From contig RPFO01000246.1 of assembly GCA_009746045.1 (NCBI GenBank), positions 245,001-300,000 on the forward strand: a DNA stretch of 55,000 nt, in the 5' to 3' direction. This document shows, one piece after another, positions 10,340 to 20,025 of this stretch. Positions within the stretch are counted from its first letter, which is position 1, and each line of letters begins with the position of its first letter. The position numbers were made by a program, and so were the translations under genes. The notes beneath the pieces were generated by a model. It had not been told where the DNA came from, did not search any database, and worked only from the letters and a program-made list of their open reading frames with translations. The stretch is from Mesostigma viride. Its lineage: Eukaryota > Streptophyta > Mesostigmatophyceae > Mesostigmatales > Mesostigmataceae.

Positions 10340-12423
10340 CTACTGCTGCTGTATTCCCCTAGGCTGGGGCTTCTGGAGTCGCTGGGGCCGCGGTGGTCGA
10401 GGGGGTCGCGTGCCAGGGCTTGTGGCCGCGACGTAGATGGCCGCCCCCTTCCAGTACACCGGCTGGCCCGCCTTGGTCTGCCGGAGCTGGAGGTAGGTCG
10501 GCCATAGCTCCCGTCGCCGTTGTTGCTGCGCCAGGGTCAAGTCGTTGTCAAGGGTGACGGTGAGTCTTCTCGAGCCGCTTGCGGCGTCTGAGAAACGAAA
10601 TCTTGTCCGCTGGGCTCTCAAAGATGAGAAGAAGCGGAGGCGCCCCGGCCTTACCCCGCGCGCGGGGGAGGCGGTGGGCGGTCAGCTTAATCTCACCAAG
10701 GAGGCCCATGCGTGCAAGGATTTTGCTCTCAAACGCACGTGCAAGCTTCTCGGAATTCTCACCTTCCTCCATGTCGAAGTTCTTGACGATGACGTTGAGG
10801 CTGCGCTTGGTGAGCTCACCTGCACGACCTCACCTGGACGCTGGATGACGACCTAACCCCCGCTCAGCAACAGCAGCGACGCGACCTGTGGCCGGAATAC
10901 CTCCGCCATAAGCAGGACCCAGATTCAAGCCCAAGGTGTACTGGAGGGGCGGGGACCTGATGATCAACCACAAGATGTGGACGCCCCCAGCGGGCTAGAA
11001 TAGCAATAGCCCTAGCTTGTAACCATTGGAGTCACTGTCGCTAAGGCAGCCATGCCTAGAATGTTTGCCTAGCTGTGCCAACAAACCTAGTCACGTGCCG
11101 CCAACGCACGGTACACAACCAGCCATAGCCTTAGCCTAGTTCTAGTACAGCCATGCTACGCCCTGGCTATGTTCAGATTACTTGCCCACGCTCCTTGCTA
11201 TGACATGCTCACATGGGTCTTATTGCACCCACAGTTTGCCGGATCGTTAGCCTGTCCTTTTAGCTAGCCGCGCCCGATTGCAGCTGTGGCATGCCTTTGG
11301 CATGAAGGAGACTGGGGGTCTCTGCCCTTTCTCCTGTAGTGCACACACAGGGATTAAAAGCACTTCGGTGCTCCGTGACTCCCCAACGGGAGCACGAGTT
11401 TAATTAATTAATTAATTGGCGAGCTCGGCCTCCTCACGGAGGTCAAGCGTCTGCCGTTGGAGCTGGGCTGCGACGGCGGAGGTGGTGGAGGTGGTATGTT
11501 GCTTAAGCATGTCCGCCCAGGTCGTGATGCATGGGAGGAGCATCGCCGGCCAGGCCAGCAGCTAGGGGCTGGCTTGGCCGCAATGTCCTTTACTGCCTGG
11601 GCGCGGTGAGGCCGGCGGTGTTCTGCAGGACCTGGATAGCGATTGCATTATCCTTGAGGCGCTGGTCGATGTCGCGGCGGAGCTGGGCGGTGATGGCGCG
11701 TCGGAGGTGGAGGTGGTGGCGGTGGAGGAGGCGAGGAGGGTGGAGGTGGCGGTGGAGAGGAGGGGAAGCTCGGCAGCCAGCGTGCTGCCCACGGCCGCCA
11801 CATCTGCAGCAATGGGGGCCACGTGCTGCTCGAGGGCCTCCTTAAGGTGTGAGCGGATGGAGGATTCGGTTAACCCATGGGTTAAGGTGGTGGTGAGGGG
11901 CTTGCATGGGGGGCCAAAGCTCCCCGATGGAGCGTCCAAGGAGGGAAAAGAGATCGAGCGAATTGCTGGAGGTGGAGGCGGCGCGGAGGCTGCAGGGAAG
12001 GGGTCGAAAGTGGAGGCACGCCTCTGGCGAGGATCAAAGAGGCGACCTTGGATGATGAAGAGCTGCCTGCACATTCATCAAGAAGCGAGGCGTGCGATCC
12101 AAAAAACACGCAGGCCAGGACGCGTTCCTCGGACCCGGGTTGTGTAAACGCGTCAAGGAAGCCGGGCTGGCTGGCTTCGGCGACAAAGTCGAGCGGCTAC
12201 CCAGTTCGGCTCGGCACTGAGGGCGACTGCGCTTGGGTTCAGGCGATGCTGCTGGCGATGCGGGCTCAGCAGGGGGCGGGACGACCACTAGAGCTTGGCT
12301 AGTGGCGCCGCTGCCTTCTGGGCCGGTGGGCGAAGCTGCAGCCGGAGCTGCAGACGTATTTTCATTGCTGAGCGCAGGCTGCGCAGCCGCCAGGCTGCGT
12401 TGCGTCGAGAGGCGTTTGCTCAT
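10340..12423 (-). pseudogene. L1 ORF1-like RNA-binding protein, decayed (copy B2)
   Basis: Frames on the - strand give an Ala/Pro/Ser-rich N-terminus (12423 to about 11430), a short helical region with TWADMLKQHTTSTTSAVA and LDLREEAELA, then after an inserted element the sequence NVIVKNFDMEEGENSEKLA, GEIKLTAHRLPRARGKAG, LLIFESPADKISFLRRRKRL, and last LTLAQQQRRRELWPTYLQL followed by VYWKGAAIYV. This order (linker helix, RRM-like fold, C-terminal basic domain) is that of L1-type ORF1 proteins, which bind element RNA in the cytoplasmic RNP. The assignment rests on motif resemblance. At least two frameshifts plus the 598-bp insertion break the frame, so it is a pseudogene of about 490 codons. Confidence 0.6.
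10818..11415 (+). mobile_element. LINE-like family A, copy A2 inserted in B2
   Basis: A 598-bp 5'-truncated copy is flanked by an 11-bp duplication with one mismatch, TTGGTGAGCTC (10807-10817) and TTGGCGAGCTC (11416-11426). It starts within the ORF1 C-terminal region (DLTWTLDDDLTPAQQQ, then RDLWPEYLRHKQ), continues through the 3' UTR and ends with the CTCCC-CAAC-GGGAG hairpin and (TTAA)n. Removing it rejoins the B2 ORF1 at EEAELA/KRSLNVIV. Confidence 0.8.
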
Positions 12424-12606
12424 CGTATATCAATTGCGTAATAGCTTCGGAAAATTATATATATCAGTCAGCATGTGCGTCGTAGTTCTAAAGAGGCGTC
12501 GATTGCGATATTCACGGCTAAATTCGGTGCTCAAACGTGAAAGTTATGAGCTTCGCCGTCAGCCATGGCTATCTCGTCGCTCGTGGCTTTCCATGCACAG
12601 CTACAT

Positions 12607-12795
12607 TATATAATTAATTAATTAATTAATTAATTAAGCGATCGATCCGGCAAGATCTGTGTAAGCAATAAGACCCATGTGAGCATACATATCATAACAA
12701 TGAGCGTGTGCAAGTAATCTGTGCATAGCCAGGACGTAATTAATTAATTAACTAATTACTAACTAGTAGTATTTAATTAATCAATCAATTAATTA
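12607..12795 (-). repeat. TTAA-rich tracts around a family-A 3' UTR fragment
   Basis: (TTAA)n runs at 12607-12639 and about 12738-12795 enclose roughly 95 bp that match the family-A 3' UTR (compare 12950-13055; CAATAAGACCCATGTGAGCA is shared). The fragment has its own tail, so it looks like a separate truncated insertion. Confidence 0.6.
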
Positions 12796-13500
12796 AACTC
12801 GTGCTCCCGTTGGGGAGTCACGGAGCACCGAAGTGCTTTTATAATCCCTGTGTGTGCACAACAGGAGAAAGGGCAGAGACCCCCAGTCTCCGGCCTTCAT
12901 GCCTACTAAGGCATGCCACAGCTGCATTCGGGCACGCTAGCTAAACGGACACGCTAACGATCCGGCAATCTAGCTGTGGGTGCAATAAGACCCATGTGAG
13001 CATGGCCGTAACAAGGATGGAGCGTGGGCGAGTAATCTGATCATAGCCAGGACGTAGCATGGCTGTACAAGGACTGACTAAGCTAAGCTAGGCTATGGCT
13101 GGCCGGTTGTGTACCGTGCGTTAGCCGCGGTGCACGTGACTAGGTGTGTTGGCACAGCTAGGCAAACATTCTAAGCATGGCCGCCATAGCGGCAGTGACT
13201 ACCAATGGATAAAAGCTAGGGCTATTAGCTAGTCTAGCCCTTGGGGGGCGTCCACATCTTGTGGTTAATGATCATCAGGTCCCCGCCCCTCCAGTACACC
13301 TTGGGCTTCCGTCTGGGGGTCCAGTGCTTGTGGCGGAGGTATTCCGGCCACATGCAGGTCGCGTCGCCGCTGCTGAGCACTGAGCGGGGACGTGTCCGGT
13401 CGTCGTCCAGCGTCCAGGTGAGGTCGTCCAGCGTCCAGGTGAGGTCGTGCAACGTTCGTCCGCTTGCGACGAGAGAGGAGCCGCTGCCAGGACGTAGCAT
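12796..13500 (-). mobile_element. LINE-like family A, copy A3
   Basis: The - strand reads an ORF1 C-terminus (13500 to 13234, including WPEYLRHKHWTPRRKPKVYW and GGDLMIINHKMWTPPKG then stop). A 3' UTR of about 430 bp follows, nearly collinear with copy A2, and ends in the hairpin and a TTAA tail. The ORF contains a small in-frame duplication of DDLTWTL. Again there is no ORF2 between ORF1 and the 3' end. Confidence 0.7.
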
Positions 13501-13739
13501 TGCTGTACAGGGACTAAGCTGAGGTTATGGCCGGGTGTGTACCATGTGTTAGCGGTGCACGTGACTAGGACGTGCCAGAGGCATGCCACGGCAGCAGCAA
13601 TCGGACATGATAGATCGACGGATCCGGCAAATTCTGCAGGTGCAATAATAGGACCCGCGTAGCATGAAGGAGACAACCAGCATGCATCTTCCAACATGGC
13701 CTGTGCCACACCACATCCCAGCAGTGACCTTCGATCCTT

Positions 13740-14045
13740 TATTCCATATTTTTTGTTTTTGAACATATTATTACTATTGCTCTTTACTTTGTTTTTATTT
13801 AATATTGTTCGTATTCTTACCTTTTTCATGTTCTTTTCTTATTTTTTTCTTTCTTTCTTTCTTTCTTTCTTTCTTTTTTCTTTTTCCCTTTGTAATGTAC
13901 ACTCCTTACTTATTCTTTTGGCCACCCCTTCGTGTATATGTGTGTATGCGTTCCCTCTTTTCCTTCTTATAGTTTTGGTTGTTTGTGTTGGTCGTGGTGG
14001 TGGTGTGTGTGTACGTGTGTATGTGTGTTTTCCCTATATATAAAC
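13740..14045. other. T/CT-rich low-complexity stretch, no gene
   Basis: Long T runs and a (CTTT)n tract (about 13850-13880) are followed by a GT-rich segment near 13990-14030. The reading frames here translate only low-complexity Phe/Leu/Val. I see no coding signal. Confidence 0.6.
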
Positions 14046-14266
14046 CTTTCTTGTTACCCTCCGTCTTCCTCCATGCAGGTCTACGTACCTATAGAGATAG
14101 CCACGCGGCTCCCGCGGCCTTCGCGTCTTTCCTCTCAGACAACTACCCTAGTCCTTCCATGTACGGCGTTGGATCGCCACATGTGCGTCGAGGCATAATT
14201 GTCTCAGTTCATATCATTTCAATGCACAAGGCTACACATTTTCATCTCCATTCATATTCATCGATA

Positions 14267-14385
14267 TCATCCTGAACGACTCGAAAACGCGGACAAGATA
14301 ACGGCAGGCTCGAGCTTCCATGGTCAGGATTCTCCCGATTTGTGGCCTGCGCTGGTTGTCTCATCCTTAATATCATGGCCAGGAG
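14267..14385. repeat. Dispersed repeat, copy 2 (partner at 7867-7972)
   Basis: Same-orientation second copy of the block at 7867, with a small insertion after GACTCGAAAACG. Just upstream, 14075-14260 also resembles 7330-7580. Confidence 0.8.
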
Positions 14386-14388
14386 CGC

Positions 14389-14688
14389 GTGGGCAAGCAA
14401 GCGGAGCATAGCTAGGGCGTAGTATGGCTGGCTGTACTAATTATGCTAAGCTCTAGGCTATGGCTATATGGCTCTAGGCTATATGGATCAGAATATGGCT
14501 GGCTGTGTAACGTGCATTAGCGGTGCACGTGACTAGGTATGGTGGCAAGGCTAGGCATTGCTAACATTCTAGGCATGGCTGCCATGGTGGCGGTGACTAC
14601 CAATGATGCCGGATTACCGGCTTGTAATGGAGCTAACTCTAGCCCGCAGGAGGCGTCCACATCTTGTGGTTGATCATCAGGTCCCTGC
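14389..14688 (-). mobile_element. LINE-like family A, fragment A4
   Basis: On the - strand the fragment begins with GRDLMINHKMWTPPAG and a stop, then the family-A 3' UTR (GGTGCACGTGACTAGG and related words in complement). It is joined directly at about 14689 to an oppositely oriented family-B 3' end. Confidence 0.65.
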
Positions 14689-14873
14689 CGGGCATAGCGT
14701 GATAGACCATGAGGGTGCAGGTGCCCTGGTGCACCTAGAGCAGGGGTAGCTTACATTCCCACCCTTGCATGAAGTAGCCTAGAATGTATTAAAAGCCATA
14801 TGCCCCTTCTCAGGGCTATGTGCTACATCTACTCCCAACGGAGTGATGTTGATAATTAATTAATTAATTAATC
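14689..14873 (+). mobile_element. LINE-like family B, 3' fragment B3
   Basis: Collinear with the 3' UTR of B2 (GGCATAGCGTGATA, ATGAGGGTGCAGGTGCCCTG, AGTAGCCTAGAATGTATTA). It ends with CTCCCAACGGAG and (TTAA)n. Confidence 0.7.
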
Positions 14874-15765
14874 ATGGCCGAGCGTACAGTCGTCATGGAT
14901 AGTCCGGATGACGCGGAGTTGCTATCTGCGACTCCAGACGTGTGCGATGAGTGAGTCGCGCCACTTGCCTTCGCAGGTGAAGTATCCCGCGCGTAGAAAA
15001 GTACCTCAATCGGGTACCGTCCGTGGCATGAGTGCCTTCAGTGCATGTTCATGCACTTACTTACATGGTACGTACGTACGCTGGGTGAGGATTATATTTA
15101 GTACCATGTGGTGATTGTGGTCGGGGCATGATGCAGACGATATTTGTCTGTTAATGTTTAAACTTTGATTTGTGTAGTTACTTTATATTTTCTAAGATGA
15201 GATTAGCATAGTACTCTGTGGCATGCCCTATCTTGAGACACTACATGACACACAACTGACACAAGCACTTAAGTATAATACTAATTCCTAATTACCAAGA
15301 AGCCCATTGAAGGTGTACTGGAGGTGAGCCTGGGCGGCCGGGCCGGAGCCAGGGACCTGAATACGTCAGCAACCAGCTGTGGAAGCCCCATACCGCCTAC
15401 GCCCATGCTCGGCCATGTAGTGACACCCATGCTCGGGCGATGCAACCCACTAGACATCTCCATTCCATGGTGCAATAATTCATTAAAAATTATGGCTGGC
15501 GGACGTTCATCGAGACCTAGTCGGTTAAGCTAAAAACAACCTCGTGTCATCAGGGCAGGTGTTCCTAGCGGCCAGGAGTGTCCTGTTGTAAGCAACACTG
15601 CTGCGATTTCTCTCCCGCCATTAAACACGAGGAATCACCCTCGACGGAAATAAATACTCCATTTAGCACGAGGAATCACCCTCCATGGAGCTACTATCAA
15701 TATTATATAGTAGTATCACTATATAATATAAATAGGACAAACAGCACCGCCTACCGCTCACCTAA
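14874..15765. other. Intergenic, no gene recognised
   Basis: No convincing coding sequence. 15300-15360 contains AAGGTGTACTGGAGG, as in the family-A ORF1, so a scrap of that element is present. CACGAGGAATCACCCTC is repeated at about 15627 and 15667. Confidence 0.5.
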
Positions 15766-15773
15766 TTGGCCAC
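15766..15773. repeat. 8-bp target-site duplication, left of hAT
   Basis: TTGGCCAC, repeated exactly at 19894-19901 outside the other end of the element. Eight base pairs is the hallmark length for hAT transposons. Confidence 0.9.
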
Positions 15774-16720
15774 CAGTGTTTTTTTTAAGGTTTTCGCTAC
15801 TAGTGGCGCTAGGCCACTTGTGGCGTTTCGAACTATGAAAACTTCAGTTTACTCGGCCAATGTGTGGCTTTAAGCCAATTAAAATTGGGCTTGGCACGGC
15901 CACGTGTGGCGGGCTGGCTTTTTGGTGCAGCAAATGACCCTGCCGGCAGTGGGGTCAGCGCGGCGCGGCGCCGTACTGGCTGTACACAAGGCGGGCGAGC
16001 GTCTCCGTCTCAGGCATCGGCGCCGGGCGCCGGGCCGCCGGCTGCCCGGCCTGCTGGCGGGCAGCCCCATTCTCATCATACTTCAATTGCACTTGTGTCT
16101 TCCTACTTAAATGAAAAGTATAAAAACCTATGAAGGTGTAGTGTTTACTAACGCGTTAAATAATGAGACTAAGGATGCATTATAGTTACCTAATTAGTTT
16201 CAGTCTACTATGAAGTGAGGTTACTCAGTCAAAAGTCAACTGAAAGTTAGTCAGCTCATAAGCTTCAGTAAGCGGCCGTACTAAATTTATGAAATCACTA
16301 CGTCACGCGAGAATAAATTCAAAAAAAAGCACTGTGTGCTTTGAACTTACTTAATTTGTTGTATTGGCGCAGTATTACTTCTCACGACCGACTTAGTAAT
16401 GTTTGGCTTCCTAGTTTCCGTGATTCCGTCATGAACGAATAATAAGGATTATGGCTCATTCGCAATTGCTCATTGGTGGCCTCATCATTTTATTTAAAGT
16501 TCATTAATAATTACGCCCCTCTAAAAGCGAAGCCATGACTAGCTTGCACACTTGACTACATGCCGATGGCGGGGACAATGTAAGCAATTACGTTGTCGTC
16601 AGAAGGCCGGGCAACAAACTTGAAAACGCTAGCTGCCCAAAATTTGAGATTCCGCGGAAAGCACAGAAAATAAGAAAACTTAGTAGCTAGCAGCAAGGAA
16701 TCATATAAGCAATTATGTAT

Positions 16721-19323
16721 TTAAGTAAGAACACTGCCGGTTGCGCGGCGGCCCTTCTCCGCAGACCACACTGCATATGCCGCCTGGATCGGCATGTCTT
16801 CGTATGAAGAGCTGCATGCAAAGATGCGGACCGCCACGTTCAGATGGCGCTCGAGAAGGCGGTTGCGAATATCGCTCTTAATGAAATTCATGTGGCTGAA
16901 CCTCCGCTCATTCTCCACGCTGGTAAGAGGGAGGAGCAGCATCAACTCTGCCAGCTGCAGATACGCCCCCACAAACTCGTGCATGAGCGGGTTGGTCAAC
17001 AAAACCTTCCACAACGCCCTTGCGGACGTGTACTCCTGGCTGTTGCTCTTCATCATGAGCATAAAGGAGTCGAGCTGGTCATCCAGGAGGGACGGGGAAA
17101 TCAGTGGGCCCACCTTCTTCCCATTCACCATGGTGACCCCCACAGCAAACTTGCGCTTGAGCACCTGAACTTGTTTCTGCACCTCGGCCACGTCGCGCTC
17201 CTTCTCAGTCCACCAGCCTGGCTGCAAAATGGACATCGCGGAGAGCAGACCGTTTGGTGGGAATCGGATATCGAAGTCGTCCAGCACCACCTTGGCCGCA
17301 GCGGTAGCCTGCTCCTGCGCAGCAATTACGCGGAGTCTGAACTCCTCCTCCGTGACACTTGCCACTGAAACGTAGCGAGCCCGAGAACCCGAGGCCTCGT
17401 GCACCGTTTGACATGTTACCGGGTGTTCCATTTCCTGGCAGTTGCGGAAAACCTCGCCGCGGTCGGTGAGAAAGGGTGACGTGTCGGCATCCAAGTCTAT
17501 AAACCCCTTCCAGAGGGTCCCAGTGAACACCTTGGGCCCTTCCACATACTCATCACGGATTGTTGTCTTGCAGTCCTCGATCGCATGGGCAAGGGTGTCG
17601 AGCTGCAGGTCCTGCTGCTGGCACTGCTTGACCAAGAAATTCATGGCATCCAGCATGCGCGCGAACACGACCACCCCGAGCTGGGTGTCAATGTCCAGCA
17701 TGTTGGCTAGCAAGTCCTGTGCTGCTGCCATTTGCTCCACTTCCTTGTGTTGGTAGGTGGCCAAGCACATGGCGATCGCAGGATACTCAATGCGGAACGT
17801 GTTGAGGCACCCCTGCACGCTAAGCCAGCGTGTGTCGGACACGCGCTGCAGCTTCCGGCCACCCGTGCCCAGCATCCCCTGCCACATCTTCAGTTGCTCT
17901 GACTTCATGGCTGAGTGCGCCACCCAGTTGTGTGCTGACTTGAGGATTGACTCCACCCGCGCAAACAAGGAGTTCCCCTTGAGCTCGTTCGCTATCAGGC
18001 TGAGCTTGTGCGGCGCGCAGTGCATGGGCACGAGGAAGGGTGCATTGCTCATCAAGAGCTTCTTCCCGACACCCTTCCGCTGCCCCATCATCACCGATGC
18101 CCCATCTGACCCGAAGCCAACCAGCTTCACCACGAGCTGATCGTCCGTGATTCCGAGCATGCCTCGCATTACTATGCACAGCTCGTTGTGCAGGGAGAGG
18201 GCGTCCACCGCAGTTACCTTTTTTAGCGTGACAAACTCCTGCTGCTTTATTCCATCCTCCACAAAAGCCACCTCCACCGACATGAATTCTACGTTATCAT
18301 TGGCCTTGGACTCATCGACGGTGACCGCGACATACCTAGCCGCGGCGACCCTTGCCTTAAGGTCAGCAAGCAACACGGCATCCAACGCCTCCGCCATCTC
18401 CCAACCTGAGCCGTCAGTCCAATGGTGGGAGGGGAGCGCGTCCCTCATCTCCTCGTATTCGCAAAGGAGCGTTGGCAGCGACTCATAATCAGTCATAGGC
18501 TTACCCTTCGCCAGGGTGTACGCCATCGCCTTGAACTGCTTGAGCTTAAGTCGGTCGGACTTGCTCAGCTGACCAGGGGGGGGGCAAACTCGCCCATGAC
18601 CGTCTGCCTCTGCCGGCTCTGCGTGCTCCTCTCCTCCCCTGAATACACCCGCAGGCACTCGCTCTTCTCCTTCGCAATGGCGGCCACGTGAGAGTCAGCC
18701 ACAACGTGTGTCTTGAAAGTGTCGATCTTGAAAACCTTGGTCCCCCTACCCAGCCCGATGGTGACCTTGGCATCACGGCAAGGGCCGCAGTATGCTTCGT
18801 CCTTCTCTTCGTCATAGCGCAACCATGGGAAACGCAGCCCCCATTCGGGTTTCCACTTCCTATTGGCATCCGCGCCCTTCCAATCCCTCTTGGCAGGTGG
18901 CGCTACGAAAATGGAAAGCAGCACCAAGGAAATGAGGGGCGCATCACATCCATTCGAAGGCACATCGGACCCCACTTCCCCGTCCATGACCTTAATGCTG
19001 ACCTTGATGTAGTTCGCGTCTGCCCCTATCACCTCGGGATGTTCGGGCGCCCCCTCACTCTCTACCCGCCGAGCAGCAGCCCGCGTCTCCTTCGACCTAA
19101 GCCTTTTCGCCTCCTCGGGAGCGATCTCTACCGTCGCCTTGGTTTTCCCAACGACAATGGAGGCTCCATTCGGACCTGGAAAGATTGGTTTGCATCGCAT
19201 TCCGGCTGGGAGGGCCAAAGGCTTCCGGCCAAGCCCGGTGCCATAAAACACACTATTTCTTCTCTCTCCTCCCCTCACTACCTGCGGCGGCCCAGGTGGC
19301 CTAAACGGCCCAGCGTCTGCCAT
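16721..19323 (-). pseudogene. hAT transposase (ZNF862/DUF4371-like), one frameshift
   Basis: Two - strand frames make one protein: 19323-18565 (252 codons) and 18658-16721 (645 codons). They meet at a G9 run (18576-18584, C9 on the coding strand), where the frame changes; an indel there would give one protein of about 866 residues. The first part has a zinc-finger-like C179-x2-C182 and H206-x5-H212 (AYCGPC, FKTHVVADSH), as in TTF/BED-type DNA-binding domains. The second has FKAMAYTLAKGKPMTDYESL, catalytic-type Asp in VTVDES (115) and GFGSDGA (185), and ENERRFS (Glu near 582-584) in the C-terminal dimerisation region. Known role: cuts and rejoins DNA at the element ends. About 18905-19008 could be an intron (GTCAGC to TTTTCGTAG). 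No stop codon interrupts either part, so inactivation is recent, or the G9 length is a sequence error. Confidence 0.85.
18576..18584. other. G9 run at the transposase frameshift
   Basis: Nine G on the + strand (C9 on the coding strand). The upstream frame ends ten codons downstream of VMGEF, while the second frame is open through the run and continues GQLSKSDRLKLKQFK. A change of run length would restore one frame. Confidence 0.7.
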
Positions 19324-19893
19324 GGATTTTTCCTACTTGGTAAATTAACAACAACGATTACTAGTGCCGAAAGTCGAAACACATTAGTCAATGCAGTATG
19401 GCTGGCGAGTGACTTAATACTGAGGCGCCAGGCCGCCACTCGCCAGCTGTTATATGAGCCAGCTGTCGTGAAAATGCAGTTAATGAAATGCACACAAGCT
19501 GCAGTCTGCACAGTGCACTCTCCGTGCTCTGGTCTCGGGCAGCGGGCCACTTGCCACTTGGCACTTGGCCGCCGGCCGGGCTCTACGTACTGTACATGCA
19601 CTATGCAGTCAGTCAGTCATAGTAGTACTCATAGTAGTAGTCTAGTACTAGGGAGGCTTGTGGCGGAACGCCGACCGGAAGACCGGCTGACACCGCCAAT
19701 TGTGGCGTAACCTGTACTAGAGTAAACTTCAGGCACGGCCACCCTGTGGCGAAACGAAACTACGAAGTAGAACAGCACGGCCAAATTGTGGCTTCTTGGG
19801 AGCCCTGTCAAAGTGGGTGGCAACGCCACATTTTGCCAAAAAAAGTGCCACACCGCCACATTTGGCGGTGTATCGCCACTAAAAAAAACACTG

Positions 19894-19901
19894 TTGGCCA
19901 C
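19894..19901. repeat. 8-bp target-site duplication, right of hAT
   Basis: TTGGCCAC, identical to 15766-15773. Confidence 0.9.
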
Positions 19902-20025
19902 CGCGTGCATGCCAGGCTCTGGGGTGTAGTAATCAAATTTGACAGCTTGCGCATGCCCGGGGCTGCGGATGGGGTTCCTCTACTGTGCCACCATATGCCA
20001 ACTGCCCGCCTGTGAATGGGTTCAC

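Larger units (their letters stand above)
9922..12606 (-). mobile_element. LINE-like family B, copy B2, longest ORF1-only copy
   Basis: Read on the - strand from 12606: about 180 bp of leader, an ATG at 12423, an ORF1 with a few frameshifts ending about 10340, a 3' UTR of about 420 bp, the hairpin ACTCC-CAAC-GGAGT, then the (TTAA)n tail at 9900-9921. It is interrupted by the family-A copy at 10818-11415. ORF1 leads straight into the 3' UTR with no ORF2, as in mammalian HAL1 half-LINEs. Its 5' end abuts another (TTAA)n tract (12607-12639). Confidence 0.65.
15774..19893 (-). mobile_element. Complete hAT-superfamily DNA transposon (4,120 bp)
   Basis: Perfect 13-bp terminal inverted repeats (CAGTG followed by eight T, 15774-15786, and the complement at 19881-19893) lie inside an 8-bp duplication. 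CAGTGTT-type ends and an 8-bp TSD are typical of hAT elements. The interior holds one transposase on the - strand. Both subterminal regions are dense in GTGGC/GCCAC words, a layout like the transposase-binding repeats of Ac-type hATs. The left non-coding part is about 930 bp and the right about 560 bp. It lies 124 bp downstream of the dynamin-like gene's stop codon. Confidence 0.93.
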
